Of a stretch of 24,451 bases of DNA, positions 15,730-24,277 are shown in pieces. How positions within the stretch are numbered: position 1 is the stretch's first letter; each line of letters opens with the position of its first letter. Location: NCBI GenBank assembly GCA_003427395.1, contig BFEA01000098.1, positions 1,346,702-1,371,152 of the forward strand, written 5' to 3'. The notes beneath the pieces are model-generated. The model was given only the letters and a program-made list of their open reading frames with translations, ran no database searches and had not been told where the DNA came from. The position numbers and the translations under genes are program-made. This stretch comes from Chara braunii (lineage: Eukaryota; Streptophyta; Charophyceae; Charales; Characeae).

Positions 15730-16465
15730 TCCGCTTGACATGTTCGTTGCAGCAACAGAGGCCCAAACGGGACTTGGGTCGACTGGGGCTCCGGCACCAG
15801 CAGCTGTGGATAGGGGTTCCATCTCCTCCAAAGCGGTCCTTTCCTTCTCCTGCTCAGTCACACCGACAGAAGTCTGCCTCAATGGCCACTCAAATATTTT
15901 CCATCACTTGTGCCTGGTATGCCTGCAGGGTGGGGGCTGTACCCTGTCTCCATCGCTCGTTTCTCAGGGTCCAGATGGTCCATATCAGTGCTGCTCTCAC
16001 AGTTTCCATTGCTAGCTGATTCTCCGGTTGCAATCTGTTGGCCCTCATCAGGGTTCCCAGCGGAATGACCGCCTCCTCTGTTTCTGCTACTTCCAACCGG
16101 GTGTGCTCTGCTATTTGCGCCCACCACGTCCAGAAGGCCTGGGTTACCGGGCATTGCACGAACAGGTGCGGTATGGCCTCCACCTCTCCACATCCTGCCT
16201 CACATTGTTGCTCCCTGTGGCAGCTTCTGAGTGCCCGCCATTGTGTGGTCGGGATGGCCAGCTTATAGAGTTGCCATGCCAAGCCAGCCTTTTTCTTCTT
16301 GTTCCTTTTTTCCCCCCCTTTCTTTCTCTTTTTCTTCAAGTTTCCTTCCACGAACAATTTGTAGGCATGATCCTAACAACAACACATTCATTCCTTGACT
16401 GTATTTCTCAGTTGGCGCCGACTCAGAAAGGGTCCCTCTCGTACATGGACCGAACGCCGCAACTG
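15730..16465 (-). pseudogene. Non-LTR retrotransposon (LINE) ORF2 3' end with zf-RVT domain, decayed
   Basis: A minus-strand frame from 16357 to 15890 encodes the zinc-binding region found after reverse transcriptase in L1-like plant LINEs. It has the order AYKLFVEG, a lysine-rich insert, LYKLAIP, then a cysteine/histidine cluster (CEAGC, then IPHLFVQCP) followed by FWTWW and later WTIWTLRNERW. It stops at a TGA just after VMENI (about 15888), yet the same frame carries on with plausible coding to about 15730 past a second TGA. Upstream, the AYKLFVEG motif is already preceded by a stop and a frame break, so the element is dead and 5' truncated; no polymerase domain is present. Assignment as LINE is fairly firm, the exact ends are not. 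Confidence 0.75.
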
Positions 16466-17484
16466 GGTTAAGAATCAATGATCATTTCACCACAACAACA
16501 CAGCTGTGCAGAGTCCGGAGACATTTACACCAACCGTCTGCATCGAGCACAGCGACCGCTGCATTTCTCAGTATCAGCTAGCGCTTTAGTTTTTTTCTTC
16601 AACCACCAGTCTCTCCACAGTGGCTTTCACCCGACACAAACTTTCCCATCGAGTACAAATCAACCCGGCTGCAGACAAGCTGATCCATTGAAACCCCGGC
16701 CTCTAGTACACGAGGAAAAAACGCAGAAAAACGCTCCCCTAAATATACGTACGGTCGCTACCGACTTGTAAAGGAGAAACTTTTAGGCCCCAAGATTTCA
16801 CAATTTTGAATTTTCAATTTTTCCGGTCTCTTCAAGCTAACCAGTACCATCAGGGTTATCATGCTCCGTCATGTACTGAAGGAGCAAGGCTGTAATGCAT
16901 AGTATGGCAAGGGCCAATACCAAAGAAAAGACCGAAGCCATCATGGGGGGAATCGCCCTGATGGATTTGCAACACCTTTTCACATCCATCAGGGTCTGAA
17001 CTAGAACATTGAACGTAATAATACTGTTATTGTTGACATTCAGTGAGAAGGACTGAGCGACAGCAGACTGCTCTGTTTGTCAACAGTTGCATGTGTGTGA
17101 CATTCAGCCACATCGCATGTGGTCATCTCAACAGTTGCATGTGTGTGACATTCAGCCACTGCACTGTTATTGTTGTCAGTTATTATGTTTTTTTCACTGT
17201 CATCAGTTGTACTCATTACGAACCTGATCAACGCTGAAGTTCAGGAGCTGAGCTTTCACAAAAGAGTGCATGCTGACCACAAGAGTCATCAGCTACGTGT
17301 TTTCTTGATTCCCAAAAGCGCACGCAAGTGTACAAACCAACAAGCAATTGCCTTGCGTAAACTGTGTCCTGTTCTTATGTAAACGACGCCTTCACGGATT
17401 GCGGCCGTGGCGAGGGCAATGCAAACAGGGCAACACTTGAAGCATAATTTATGCAACACAGTCATATAGCCAAAAGTTGAAACA
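16466..17484. other. Intergenic with small repeats
   Basis: No gene supported. A perfect 11-bp inverted repeat (CCCTGATGGAT at 16956-16966 and ATCCATCAGGG at 16984-16994, 17-base loop) can form a hairpin. A 31-base direct repeat (CAACAGTTGCATGTGTGTGA onward) occurs at 17081-17111 and 17129-17159, flanked by repeats of ACTGTTATTGTTG near 17025 and 17162. Confidence 0.5.
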
Positions 17485-18126
17485 CTACCATCTTCCCCCG
17501 AACGTAAGGCATACGCGTTGTAAACAAATACAATGCACAAGTTGCTTTCTATTTCTGGAGAGAGAAAGAAGAAAGTCCATCTCTCATTTCTCAATCACAA
17601 GAGATGAAGATAAAGTCCAAAAAGCATCCCGATGTTCATGCTATAATGCACGCTCCTTTAGGAGATGATTATTTTAATGTTATGCGTTCAATGCTAGAAC
17701 GAGAAAAAGATCTTACTCCTGTAACAGCTAGTATTGTAGACCGACCTGTTTTAGCAAGAGGATCTCAAGAAAAAGTAGTAGAAAAAATATAACTAGGAAA
17801 GATAAAGAGGAAAAACCTGATTTAATTTTATTAACTCCTACATGTACTTCTAGTATTTTACAAGAGGTTCGAATATGAGCGTCGTAATCTCGTTATGTGC
17901 TGGAACACCTCGGAAGGTGCAAAGTACGAAATCCTTCTTCGTTTAGATTTCTAAGCGAATGCCATACATCGGGACAAGTAGGTTATCAGCAGAATAGAAC
18001 GCATGTGTGTTCTCTTCGAACAGCCCTTACTTTCTAATACACCGCATGTGTGTTCTGTTCAAATTTTCTATTTTTTCAAAAACTCGAATACAACGCATAT
18101 GCGTCATGTTCGGGGGAAGACAGTAG
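17485..18126. mobile_element. Non-autonomous TIR DNA element (642 bp) carrying plastid chlB DNA
   Basis: The ends form terminal inverted repeats: about 32 of 38 positions agree between the left end (CTACCATCTTCCCCCGAAC onward) and the reverse complement of the right end (CTACTGTCTTCCCCCGAAC onward), including a shared GCGTTGTA. The right end contains a perfect palindrome ACGCATATGCGT (18093-18104). Internal motifs near 17998 and 18041 (CGCATGTGTGTTCT) resemble this subterminal part and may be old transposase-binding repeats. There is no transposase frame. No convincing target-site duplication was seen at the flanks. The same termini occur in fragments at 173-735, so this is a family. Confidence 0.6.
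17634..17866 (+). pseudogene. chlB: Nuclear copy of plastid chlB fragment (protochlorophyllide reductase subunit B)
   Basis: The translation contains [20 protein letters not shown], then [20 protein letters not shown], and in another frame [17 protein letters not shown] and TCTSSILQE. This is the near-N-terminal part of ChlB (roughly residues 27-103), a subunit of light-independent protochlorophyllide reductase in plastids. The reading frame changes at an A6 run (17782-17787), where TAA at 17790 ends the first frame. The intact gene needs either two fewer A or one more. A histidine expected after IVDR is proline here. The codon use and AT richness are plastid-like and unlike the flanks. Homology ends abruptly on both sides, so this is a fragment, not a functional gene. 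It lies wholly inside the TIR element. Confidence 0.88.
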
Positions 18127-19420
18127 GAAGAAAGCCCACGACCTTAAAACAAACCATCTCTATAACCAAGTGAGAAGGGATGAAGGTGAACTGCCTTGTG
18201 GAAAACTTGCAGCAAACATGGATACCATGACCTGACTTGCCAGATAGGTCGAAAGTTACATGCTTACAGGAAGGTCGGAATTTTCAGCGTGGCAAGTGTT
18301 GCTTCACCACACTTACGGAAGTAAAAGGTCGGTCCAAAGAATGATCTCCCTTCCATGGGTTGATTTGTGATCTGATTTCCTTCCCACATCCACACAATCA
18401 CTTGATTAAAGATGTGGTCTATAACAAGAAATACACGCCAAAGACGTCAAGACTGTTTACCCACTCCTTACTACAGCTTAAAGGAGCGCAATTGGACATC
18501 TGTCCTCCCCTGTTGTGACAGACTGACTTAATGTATCTTCCCCGGCGGCGCCGGCGCCCTCCCCCACGCCCCCACCCCTGAACACATGTATACACACACA
18601 CTCTGCCATCCCTTTCTCCCTAGATCCCCAACACCACGCATAAGTACACAAGGGCAATGAACCAACCAGATTGCAATCTGTAGTGACAAGCGACCACGAT
18701 AAACATTTTAGAATCTGGGACGGGAAAAGACACAAAATGTCTGGACAGCCTGAGCCACTCTATTCCAACTTCCTTCCGCGAGCATCATCGTCCTTGCAGG
18801 AAAAACGCAGTGGGTGGTGTTGCAAGAGTGACGGCAAGACAGGCCCTGTTCTCATGGAAAGCATGATCATAAAAACTTAAAAAGCTGTTCAACACTTACG
18901 TAATAACCCGCTCAAAATATGCTATTGTCGACGGCCAGGGGCCGCCCACAGGCCACAGCAAGCTTCGTGCTGGGCTGTACCCGACTGAGGGCCTGAAACA
19001 AAGGCCTCAGAGGCCCTGCGCCCAACAGTTGACTGTAACTCGGAATATTGAGGCTCATTAGTCAAAGTCTGCACAGACCCAGTCCAGGCCACCGATCAGA
19101 CACACACATTGGCTGAACGCAGGTATCCACGCAGAATCTGGTCCAAGTGGAAGTCTGCAGCTGTATGAGATCCAGGCCATCGACTGGAAGTCAATCTGAG
19201 CCCTCGCATCCGGGAGACCAGAGGCTGGTCAACTTGTCACTGCACTACTTATTGACCCAGCCCCTGTCATCGACATTTCAGTCTGGCATTTGCTGCTCGA
19301 CGCTGGCACTACGCTGGCTGGACGCTGGCACTACGCTGGCATTGTGGGTGACAACAACACGAGACTGCTGCATTGCACACTGGCGCCTCTCTGCTCTTGG
19401 CGCAAGCTGGAGACTTGATT
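18127..19420. other. Intergenic, possibly including a 5' LTR, no gene seen
   Basis: No coding region supported. 18930-19020 has many GGCC-type blocks. If the primer-binding site at 19876 is real, a 5' LTR should end at 19872 and start somewhere in or after this stretch. The 3' LTR is not in the window to define it. 18540-18575 is a GC-rich patch (CGGCGGCGCCGGCGCC) with dyad symmetry. Confidence 0.35.
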
Positions 19421-19875
19421 GCTGACGTGGCACTTGCCACATTGTCTTCAACACAGATTGGGAAATCGACAAGGAGGGAGATCAGGGCTGTGAGATCGGT
19501 TGTGAGAGAGAGAGAGGGAAGCTTACCTGATTGATGTTGTCAACATTGCGCGCTGCTGTGACGTCGTCAGGAGAGATTTGTGCCTATGTGGCACTATGCT
19601 GTGATCGGTTCTTCTGAGGCTCGTCTTTGGGATACTGTTTGCTGACGTGGAAGACGGGAGATCCCCGAAGGAGGAGTGGGTTATGAGGGAGATCTATCTT
19701 CGATGACATTGATGGATACTTTCTCTTCCACCCTCTAAGTCTTATCTCCCTCCTATCAGCTTTGTCCTTTGGTTCCGAGACATTGTACTTCAGATTACAT
19801 TCATGATTATTGGAGACATTGACAGGCGCTGAGACGTCTTGTATTTCGACATTCCAGACTGGGTTCATTGCAATT

Positions 19876-19887
19876 TGGTATTGGAGC
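19876..19887 (+). other. Putative primer-binding site (initiator Met tRNA)
   Basis: TGGTATTGGAGC agrees at 10 of 12 positions with the plant initiator-methionine tRNA complement TGGTATCAGAGC. It follows a CA dinucleotide by a 3-base spacer, as expected after a 5' LTR. The gag frame starts only 1.2 kb later, which is long but not unusual. Confidence 0.5.
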
Positions 19888-20180
19888 ACAATCTCCTTCG
19901 TCGTGATCTGCTGTTGCTCGCCGAGACGTGCTATGGTAAGTAGGGGTGGTGGCTGCATGGCCCTCGAATTGCGTTTATAAACACGTGCGGTTATAATTGC
20001 GGGTCTAGACATTGTCAAATGGACGCACACGCACACTTACCTCCTGAAGATGATGACGTGGATTTGAAGAAGAAGACTGGCGACATTGCTGACTTGGCAC
20101 ATTGTTGCTGAGGTGGCAACCAGTGACCAGTGAGAGCATTGCTGGCTGAGGCGCTGACGTGGCGCTGGACAATCGACCAG

Positions 20181-20181
<1 letters not shown>

Positions 20182-20249
<68 letters not shown>
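20182..20249. repeat. (GA)n microsatellite
   Basis: About 33 uninterrupted GA units between two copies of the TGACGTGG-type motif, in the retrotransposon leader. Confidence 0.95.
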
Positions 20250-20251
<2 letters not shown>

Positions 20252-20570
20252 TGCTGATGTGGCATTGGAAGTGCTGCCTATCTGGCATGGCATGTGGGTG
20301 CTGACATGGCATCCAGAGGACCAGCGGGGTATTGTCTCACGTGGCACTTACCTGTGCCGCAACTTACCTGCTGACGTCGCACTTCCAAGGCTCCAGCGGT
20401 ATCTTCAGTCTGATGTGCCATACCAGTGACAAGCGGACTTGGTAGTAGCACGCTGCTGATGTGGCTACTGTGACTTCCCATTCGATGGCCTTGTGGGCCA
20501 TTGTCGCTTACGTGGCATACTCCGTGGATGTGCTGCGTTGTCCAGACTGGGATGTGACACGTGGCAGGGA

Positions 20571-21098
20571 AGACTTGCGTTGCCATTTACCGTGAAGATT
20601 GGTGGGGATCGACACTTGCACTTGGTGCACTGACGGGTGGTACAGCACTGGGTTACGCTGTAGTGCCATGCGTCAGTCCTTGTGCCTGGATTCGGGTATC
20701 TGCAGTGAGACAGCAAGAGGATGATCAGCTGACACATTGATTGTATTGTTGTGATTGGGTGACTATACTCACCTGCCGTGGGATGTTCTGCGGATGCTTG
20801 CTGACTTACCACTTGTGTTGTTGTCTTGATCAAACTGGCCGTGGCTGCGGTATCTGTACACTCTCGAGTAGGAATGTCATCACAGAGGAAATCAGCGGAG
20901 TCAGAAATTATAGAAATTAAATGAATATTCTGATTTTGTATTTGTTAAGTGCAGCCATGGAATTTATTATTGTCGTGGAAACTTTACTGCGCGGCATTCA
21001 CACACTGAACTACTTTGTGCTTCCATTCTGACCCGATTCATTTCTCTTTTCTTCTTCCCCATCTTGATCACCTTCTTCGCTGATGAAGAAGGTGGTGA
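20571..21098. other. Retrotransposon leader, no gene seen
   Basis: Lies between the motif array and the first gag-like frame. On the minus strand several CAGGTGAG or GGTAAGT-like motifs occur (for example near 20770 and 20810), which resemble splice donors, but no matching exon is recognisable. Confidence 0.35.
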
Positions 21099-21551
21099 AA
21101 TGCGAACCCGAGTCAAGTTGAAGGAAGACGGCAGCAGATGCTGGGCCATCTTCACCAACTGCTCACTGAATTGCATGGCGCTGTACCAGATGCTGAGCAG
21201 CATGTTCGCAGCCAGTTCGATCTGCGTGCTGCGGAGAACGAACTAGTTCAGGCTGCAACTGCTGTTCAAACGCTGGAGGTCAGCGGACGAGCGCAACAGA
21301 CAATTGACCGGGGTCGAATTGCCCTCGATCAATTTGTGGCCGAGCAGTTGGCGAAGATAGCCGGCGATGTGGCCAAGGGAGATGAAAGAGGAGAAGCAAG
21401 TGAAAAGAGAGAAGAGCCTGAACTTACCGAAGAAATAATGGAAAGCAGTATTAAGCAGTTGCAAGATGCATTGAATGCAGAGATAAGAAAGAAAGAAAAA
21501 TATCAGGGGAAGAAAAGGGAACAGAAGCAGCAAGAAAAGAAGGTAGAATAA
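21099..21551 (+). pseudogene. Gag N-terminal, coiled-coil charged region (retrotransposon)
   Basis: An open frame from just after a TGA at 21096 to a TAA at 21549, the first ATG being at 21138. It encodes about 150 residues with heptad-like Leu/Ala/Gln spacing and then Glu/Lys-rich sequence ending KKREQKQQEKKVE. There is no catalytic motif. Position and composition fit the N-terminal part of a plant Gypsy gag. The following part continues in another frame after 21551, so a frameshift separates them. A lone small charged protein is an alternative, less likely given the gag downstream. Confidence 0.5.
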
Positions 21552-21589
21552 ATTAGACAGAAATTCCATTTCGCTGAATCAGAACTGAC

Positions 21590-22840
21590 TTGGCAATTGT
21601 TTTGCAAAGTACGATGGTCTATCTCACACACGTAGAACTAAAAATTGACAACGCCACTGCCGAACTGCAGATGGTGACAAGATTGGTACAGGGAAAGAGC
21701 AAAGTTGTGCATAAGGAGGAGGCCGAGGGGAAAGAAGGGAAAGAACGCCAGGAGAAATTGATGAAAGATGCCATGAGATCTTCGAAAGAACCCGAGGCGG
21801 CAAAAGAAGAACTGGCAAAGAAAGAAGAGTCGGTGAAGAAAGCACCCGAACCTGCAAAGAAGGAAGTTGCAAAGAAAGAAGAAGGGGAACACCCCAAGAG
21901 GAAATAAAAGGTAAAGCGAGGGGAACATCTGTTGCTTTGGATAGCCGAAATCCAAACTTACTGCATTACCGCTCTTGTTGAGCCAGAAAGTCAGGTTGCC
22001 TTCTCCACTTCGTGTTTGGGAGAAGTCGCAAAGGAGTGGGTACTGTCCGAGGCCAATGCTGCTGGATTCGAAGACATACGTGAGTGGGCAAATATAACGA
22101 CTCATAGGGAATTCCGCCAGTAGATCAGGGTGAGGTTCCTTGACAAAACGATGGCCGACAAGGCCTTTGACAAACTCACTGCTCTTAGCCAGAAGCGTTG
22201 GACCACTGTTGATGCTTTGTCACATGAGGTTGATCGGTCGCTGCGGGCACCTGGACTGAACTTACAAGACAACCAGGTTCTGTACATCTACTCGTGTGCT
22301 CTGCCCGAGCCCATACGCGGACAGCTTGTGGCGGAAAGCAATTCAGGCAAATACAATTATCGACAGTTTTGTGACCTCGCACTCCAGAGGGAGCAAATGA
22401 CTGCACAGGTGAAAGACACCTATGCATCTGTTGTAAGTAGTTCGTCAGGTGGGTTTGGGAACAGGAAAAGGATCTTGTGAAGGCAGAAGCGACATGATCA
22501 CATCCTCGTCATCTTTGATGACGACACGATGGAGAGGTGGCCCCTCGATGAGGCCAAGGCTGTAGCAAATGATGGCGGCAGGTCTGGGAAGGGTGACGTC
22601 GCTGCCATGGTGGCCAACAAGGGTGGCACCAATCACGGGGGATACAACAAGAAGAAGAGACCAGGCTCCTTCCCAGAGCATCCCGGCATAGCGGTTGGGA
22701 GGCCTTGGGACAAGATGAACCTGTCACGAGAGGAGTGGCAGGAACAGATGAATAATCGGCAGTGCTTGAAATGTGGCACTGCAGGGTACATCATCGAATG
22801 GTGCCCCCTCATCTGGAACCCAAAAGGGAGCAGTCAGTAG
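21590..22840 (+). pseudogene. Gypsy-type gag with CCHC-like knuckle, interrupted
   Basis: One frame runs through this region with in-frame stops TAA (21905), TAG (22121) and TGA (22478). The conserved capsid region (about 21935-22430) contains EVAKEWVLSEA, a TMADKAFDKL stretch, LNLQDNQVLYIYSCALPEPI and YRQFCDLALQRE, as in Retrotrans_gag proteins. Near 22763-22805 is a zinc knuckle with the pattern C-X2-C-X4-Y-X4-C: the expected histidine is tyrosine (CAC to TAC), so zinc binding is probably lost. The N-terminal part is Lys/Glu-rich with AKKE-type repeats. Non-functional. Confidence 0.75.
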
Positions 22841-23033
22841 GAGTACCGTTTGCTCCTACTGCGTTGGATGGTTCATAAAAAGATAAGGCGCCAGAAACCC
22901 CTTTCAACCCCCCAACTCACATGTAGAGGATGACTCTTCTTCGGCCCATCGCTCAGAACACCCTGAAGCTGTCTTGCGTTCCGTTTCTCTAGGCGATGCC
23001 CTCGACGAACTTGGTGATGAATTGATTGCATGA
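22841..23033 (+). other. Gag-protease linker, decayed
   Basis: A short coherent peptide (SSSAHRSEHPEAVLRSVSLG, about 22935-22995) suggests former coding continuity between gag and protease, with frame breaks on both sides. Confidence 0.35.
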
Positions 23034-23563
23034 AGAAGTTTGTGGGCTAAGAAAGCGAAGTCCAAGGGTCAACTCATAAATGCTGGCATTGAGATTGCAC
23101 GCACACGAGTAGGTGCTTTGCTATATCCTAGGTCAACGCGGTCCTCCATCTCAGAAAAGTCAATAAAGATCTGGGAATAAGAGTGCAGAACCTCCCGCGA
23201 CCTATCACGTGCTTGCCGATAAAAGCACGATCAATGTCTCTCAATATGTTAGTCATGTGAAATGTTATTTTCGAACAAAGGAAGGAAAGAGAATATTGCA
23301 TGAAGTTACCTTCCTCGTAGAAAAAACCTACCCTTTGACGTGATTGCGGGAATGGATTGGCACGAGGAGGCCGACCCAGATATCAAGTTCAAAGACAAGA
23401 TTTTCAAGATTAAGGACGAAAAGTCCGAACTTAAGCAATTAAATTGTTTCACAAGTCTGGTTCTAACTCGTCACTACCTTTCTGTTGTATGAGTCTTCCT
23501 GCATTCCGAAGTATGGTTACAAAGAAGAAGGCACAGGACGTAATGATGGTACTTGTAAAATGA
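23034..23563 (+). pseudogene. Retropepsin-like protease and pol leader, decayed
   Basis: The sequence reads ARTRVGALLYPRSTRSSIS where a retropepsin normally has LLDSGSTRSSIS-type residues. The catalytic triad D-S-G is Y-P-R at 23124-23132, each a single-base change from a plausible ancestor. A TAA at 23169 follows. A second segment in another frame (about 23221-23325) continues the domain, and FDVIAGMDWHEEADP (from 23334) marks its conserved C-terminal part, ending at a TGA at 23490. A third frame (23489-23560) gives MSLPAFRSMVTKKKAQDV, like the leader before reverse transcriptase in plant Gypsy pol. Dead enzyme; family call good. Confidence 0.7.
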
Positions 23564-23697
23564 GTCGGTGACAAGGCTGAATTTCCGGTCCCACCGCGGC
23601 CCCCTTCCCCGACCGGAACCGGGCCGGTGGAGAGCGCTGGTTCCCCCCTGGTTGAAAATTGCGCAATTCGATGGCAGGGGGGTTTCAAATATTTTCC

Positions 23698-23740
23698 GGG
23701 CCGGGAGGCCTCCATGCAGGTCGTGGAGGCCTCCCGGCCC
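23698..23740. repeat. 19-bp inverted repeat with 5-base loop
   Basis: Left arm GGGCCGGGAGGCCTCCATG (23698-23716) pairs with CGTGGAGGCCTCCCGGCCC (23722-23740), 18 of 19 positions, or 19 with a G:U pair in RNA. Very GC-rich and followed by an A9 run at 23742. The shape resembles an intrinsic terminator, but this is eukaryotic nuclear DNA, so a foldback transposon end or a structured RNA is more likely. Confidence 0.85.
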
Positions 23741-23768
23741 CAAAAAAAAATTAACCGGGTCCGGTAGG

Positions 23769-23842
23769 CCCGCCCGAATGCTAAAAAATTGACAGCCTAT
23801 CTGCGGCCCACATAGGCCACCCGTTTTTAACATTCGGACGGG
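23769..23842. repeat. 19-bp imperfect inverted repeat with 36-base spacer
   Basis: Left arm CCCGCCCGAATGCTAAAAA (23769-23787) matches the reverse complement of 23824-23842 at 17 of 19 positions. It follows directly after the first hairpin and may belong to the same foldback element, which would occupy about 23570-23850. Confidence 0.75.
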
Positions 23843-24051
23843 AAACCACCCAAGTTCTTGGGCGGCGAACAAACCTTCCCCAAGCACCGCCCCAACCTAC
23901 CCGCTTCCTGCCTCGAGCTGCCTTCGAGCAGCACGACCCGTCACTTCGACACTTCATTGAAAGCGAGCGAGGAAGAGACTGCGTCGCCTCGCCCCATGTC
24001 CGGCCCGGCCTCGGATCGCCATCGCCCCCCCCACGCCGTCCATCGGTAAAG
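23843..24051 (+). other. Possible first exon ending in a splice donor
   Basis: A GC-rich stretch with a short frame (about 63 codons, rich in Pro/Ser/Arg) ends in CGGTAAAG followed by GTGAGT at 24052, a strong plant donor consensus. A T-rich, CTT-rich stretch follows, as often seen in intron starts. No domain and no visible downstream exon, so this is a weak call. Confidence 0.2.
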
Positions 24052-24078
24052 GTGAGTCTTCCTTAGTTGTTGTCTGTT

Positions 24079-24160
24079 TCTTCTTCTTCATACTACCTTT
24101 TACTTCTTCTTCTTCTTCTATTTCTTCTTCTTCTTACTATCTTCTCCTTCTTCTTCTTCT
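24079..24160. repeat. (TTC)n-rich tract
   Basis: Interrupted TTC repeats, with TACTACC and TACTATC breaks. Confidence 0.85.
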
Positions 24161-24186
24161 GGCAGAGCCAAAGTCCAAAGTTCGTG

Positions 24187-24225
24187 AAGTAGAGAGAGAG
24201 AGAGAGAGCAAAATATTGGGTGCGT

Positions 24226-24277
<52 letters not shown>

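Larger units (their letters stand above)
19421..20570 (+). repeat. Degenerate same-orientation array of a GCTGACGTGGCA motif
   Basis: About thirteen copies of a 10-12 base motif occur on the plus strand, near 19421, 19641, 20053, 20088, 20107, 20153, 20253, 20300, 20336, 20370, 20455, 20506 and 20556. Four keep TGACGTGG exactly (19423, 19643, 20055, 20155). Several variants are TGATGTGG or TGACATGG, the changes expected from decay of a methylated CpG. TGACGTGGC is a classic plant bZIP (G/C-box) site, so it could be a transcription-factor array, but spacing is irregular (19-100 bases) and a diverged minisatellite is equally possible. It spans the end of the putative LTR and the leader of the Gypsy-like element. 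Confidence 0.6.
19871..23563 (+). mobile_element. Decayed Gypsy-like LTR retrotransposon, internal part
   Basis: Order on the plus strand: possible LTR end CA (19871-19872), primer-binding site (19876), long repeat-rich leader, gag (21099-22840) and protease plus a short pol leader (23034-23563). The gag-then-protease order and an FDVIAGMDW motif fit Ty3/Gypsy elements. Reverse transcriptase, RNase H and integrase are absent: recognisable sequence ends near 23563 and unrelated GC-rich foldback DNA follows. Several stops and frameshifts mean it cannot be autonomous. Confidence 0.65.

Noticed and set aside
14944-15738. A 264-codon plus-strand open frame
   Set aside because: It is kept open by a 153-bp tandem duplication (a multiple of three) and then runs antisense to the LINE 3' flank. 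There is no domain and the composition is odd.
17604-17792. An intact 62-codon gene
   Set aside because: It is a chlB fragment with an artificial start and a frameshift-induced stop.
17862-17878. GGTTCGAAT resembling a tRNA T-loop
   Set aside because: No acceptor stem, D-arm or anticodon arm can be built around it; it lies at the chlB fragment edge.
21138-21907. Two small stand-alone coiled-coil proteins
   Set aside because: Position directly before a gag capsid region in the same strand, with the second piece in the same frame as that region, fits broken gag better.
23698-23750. Hairpin followed by an A run, read as an intrinsic terminator
   Set aside because: The context is eukaryotic nuclear DNA with no bacterial operon, and on the plus strand it is followed by A, not T.
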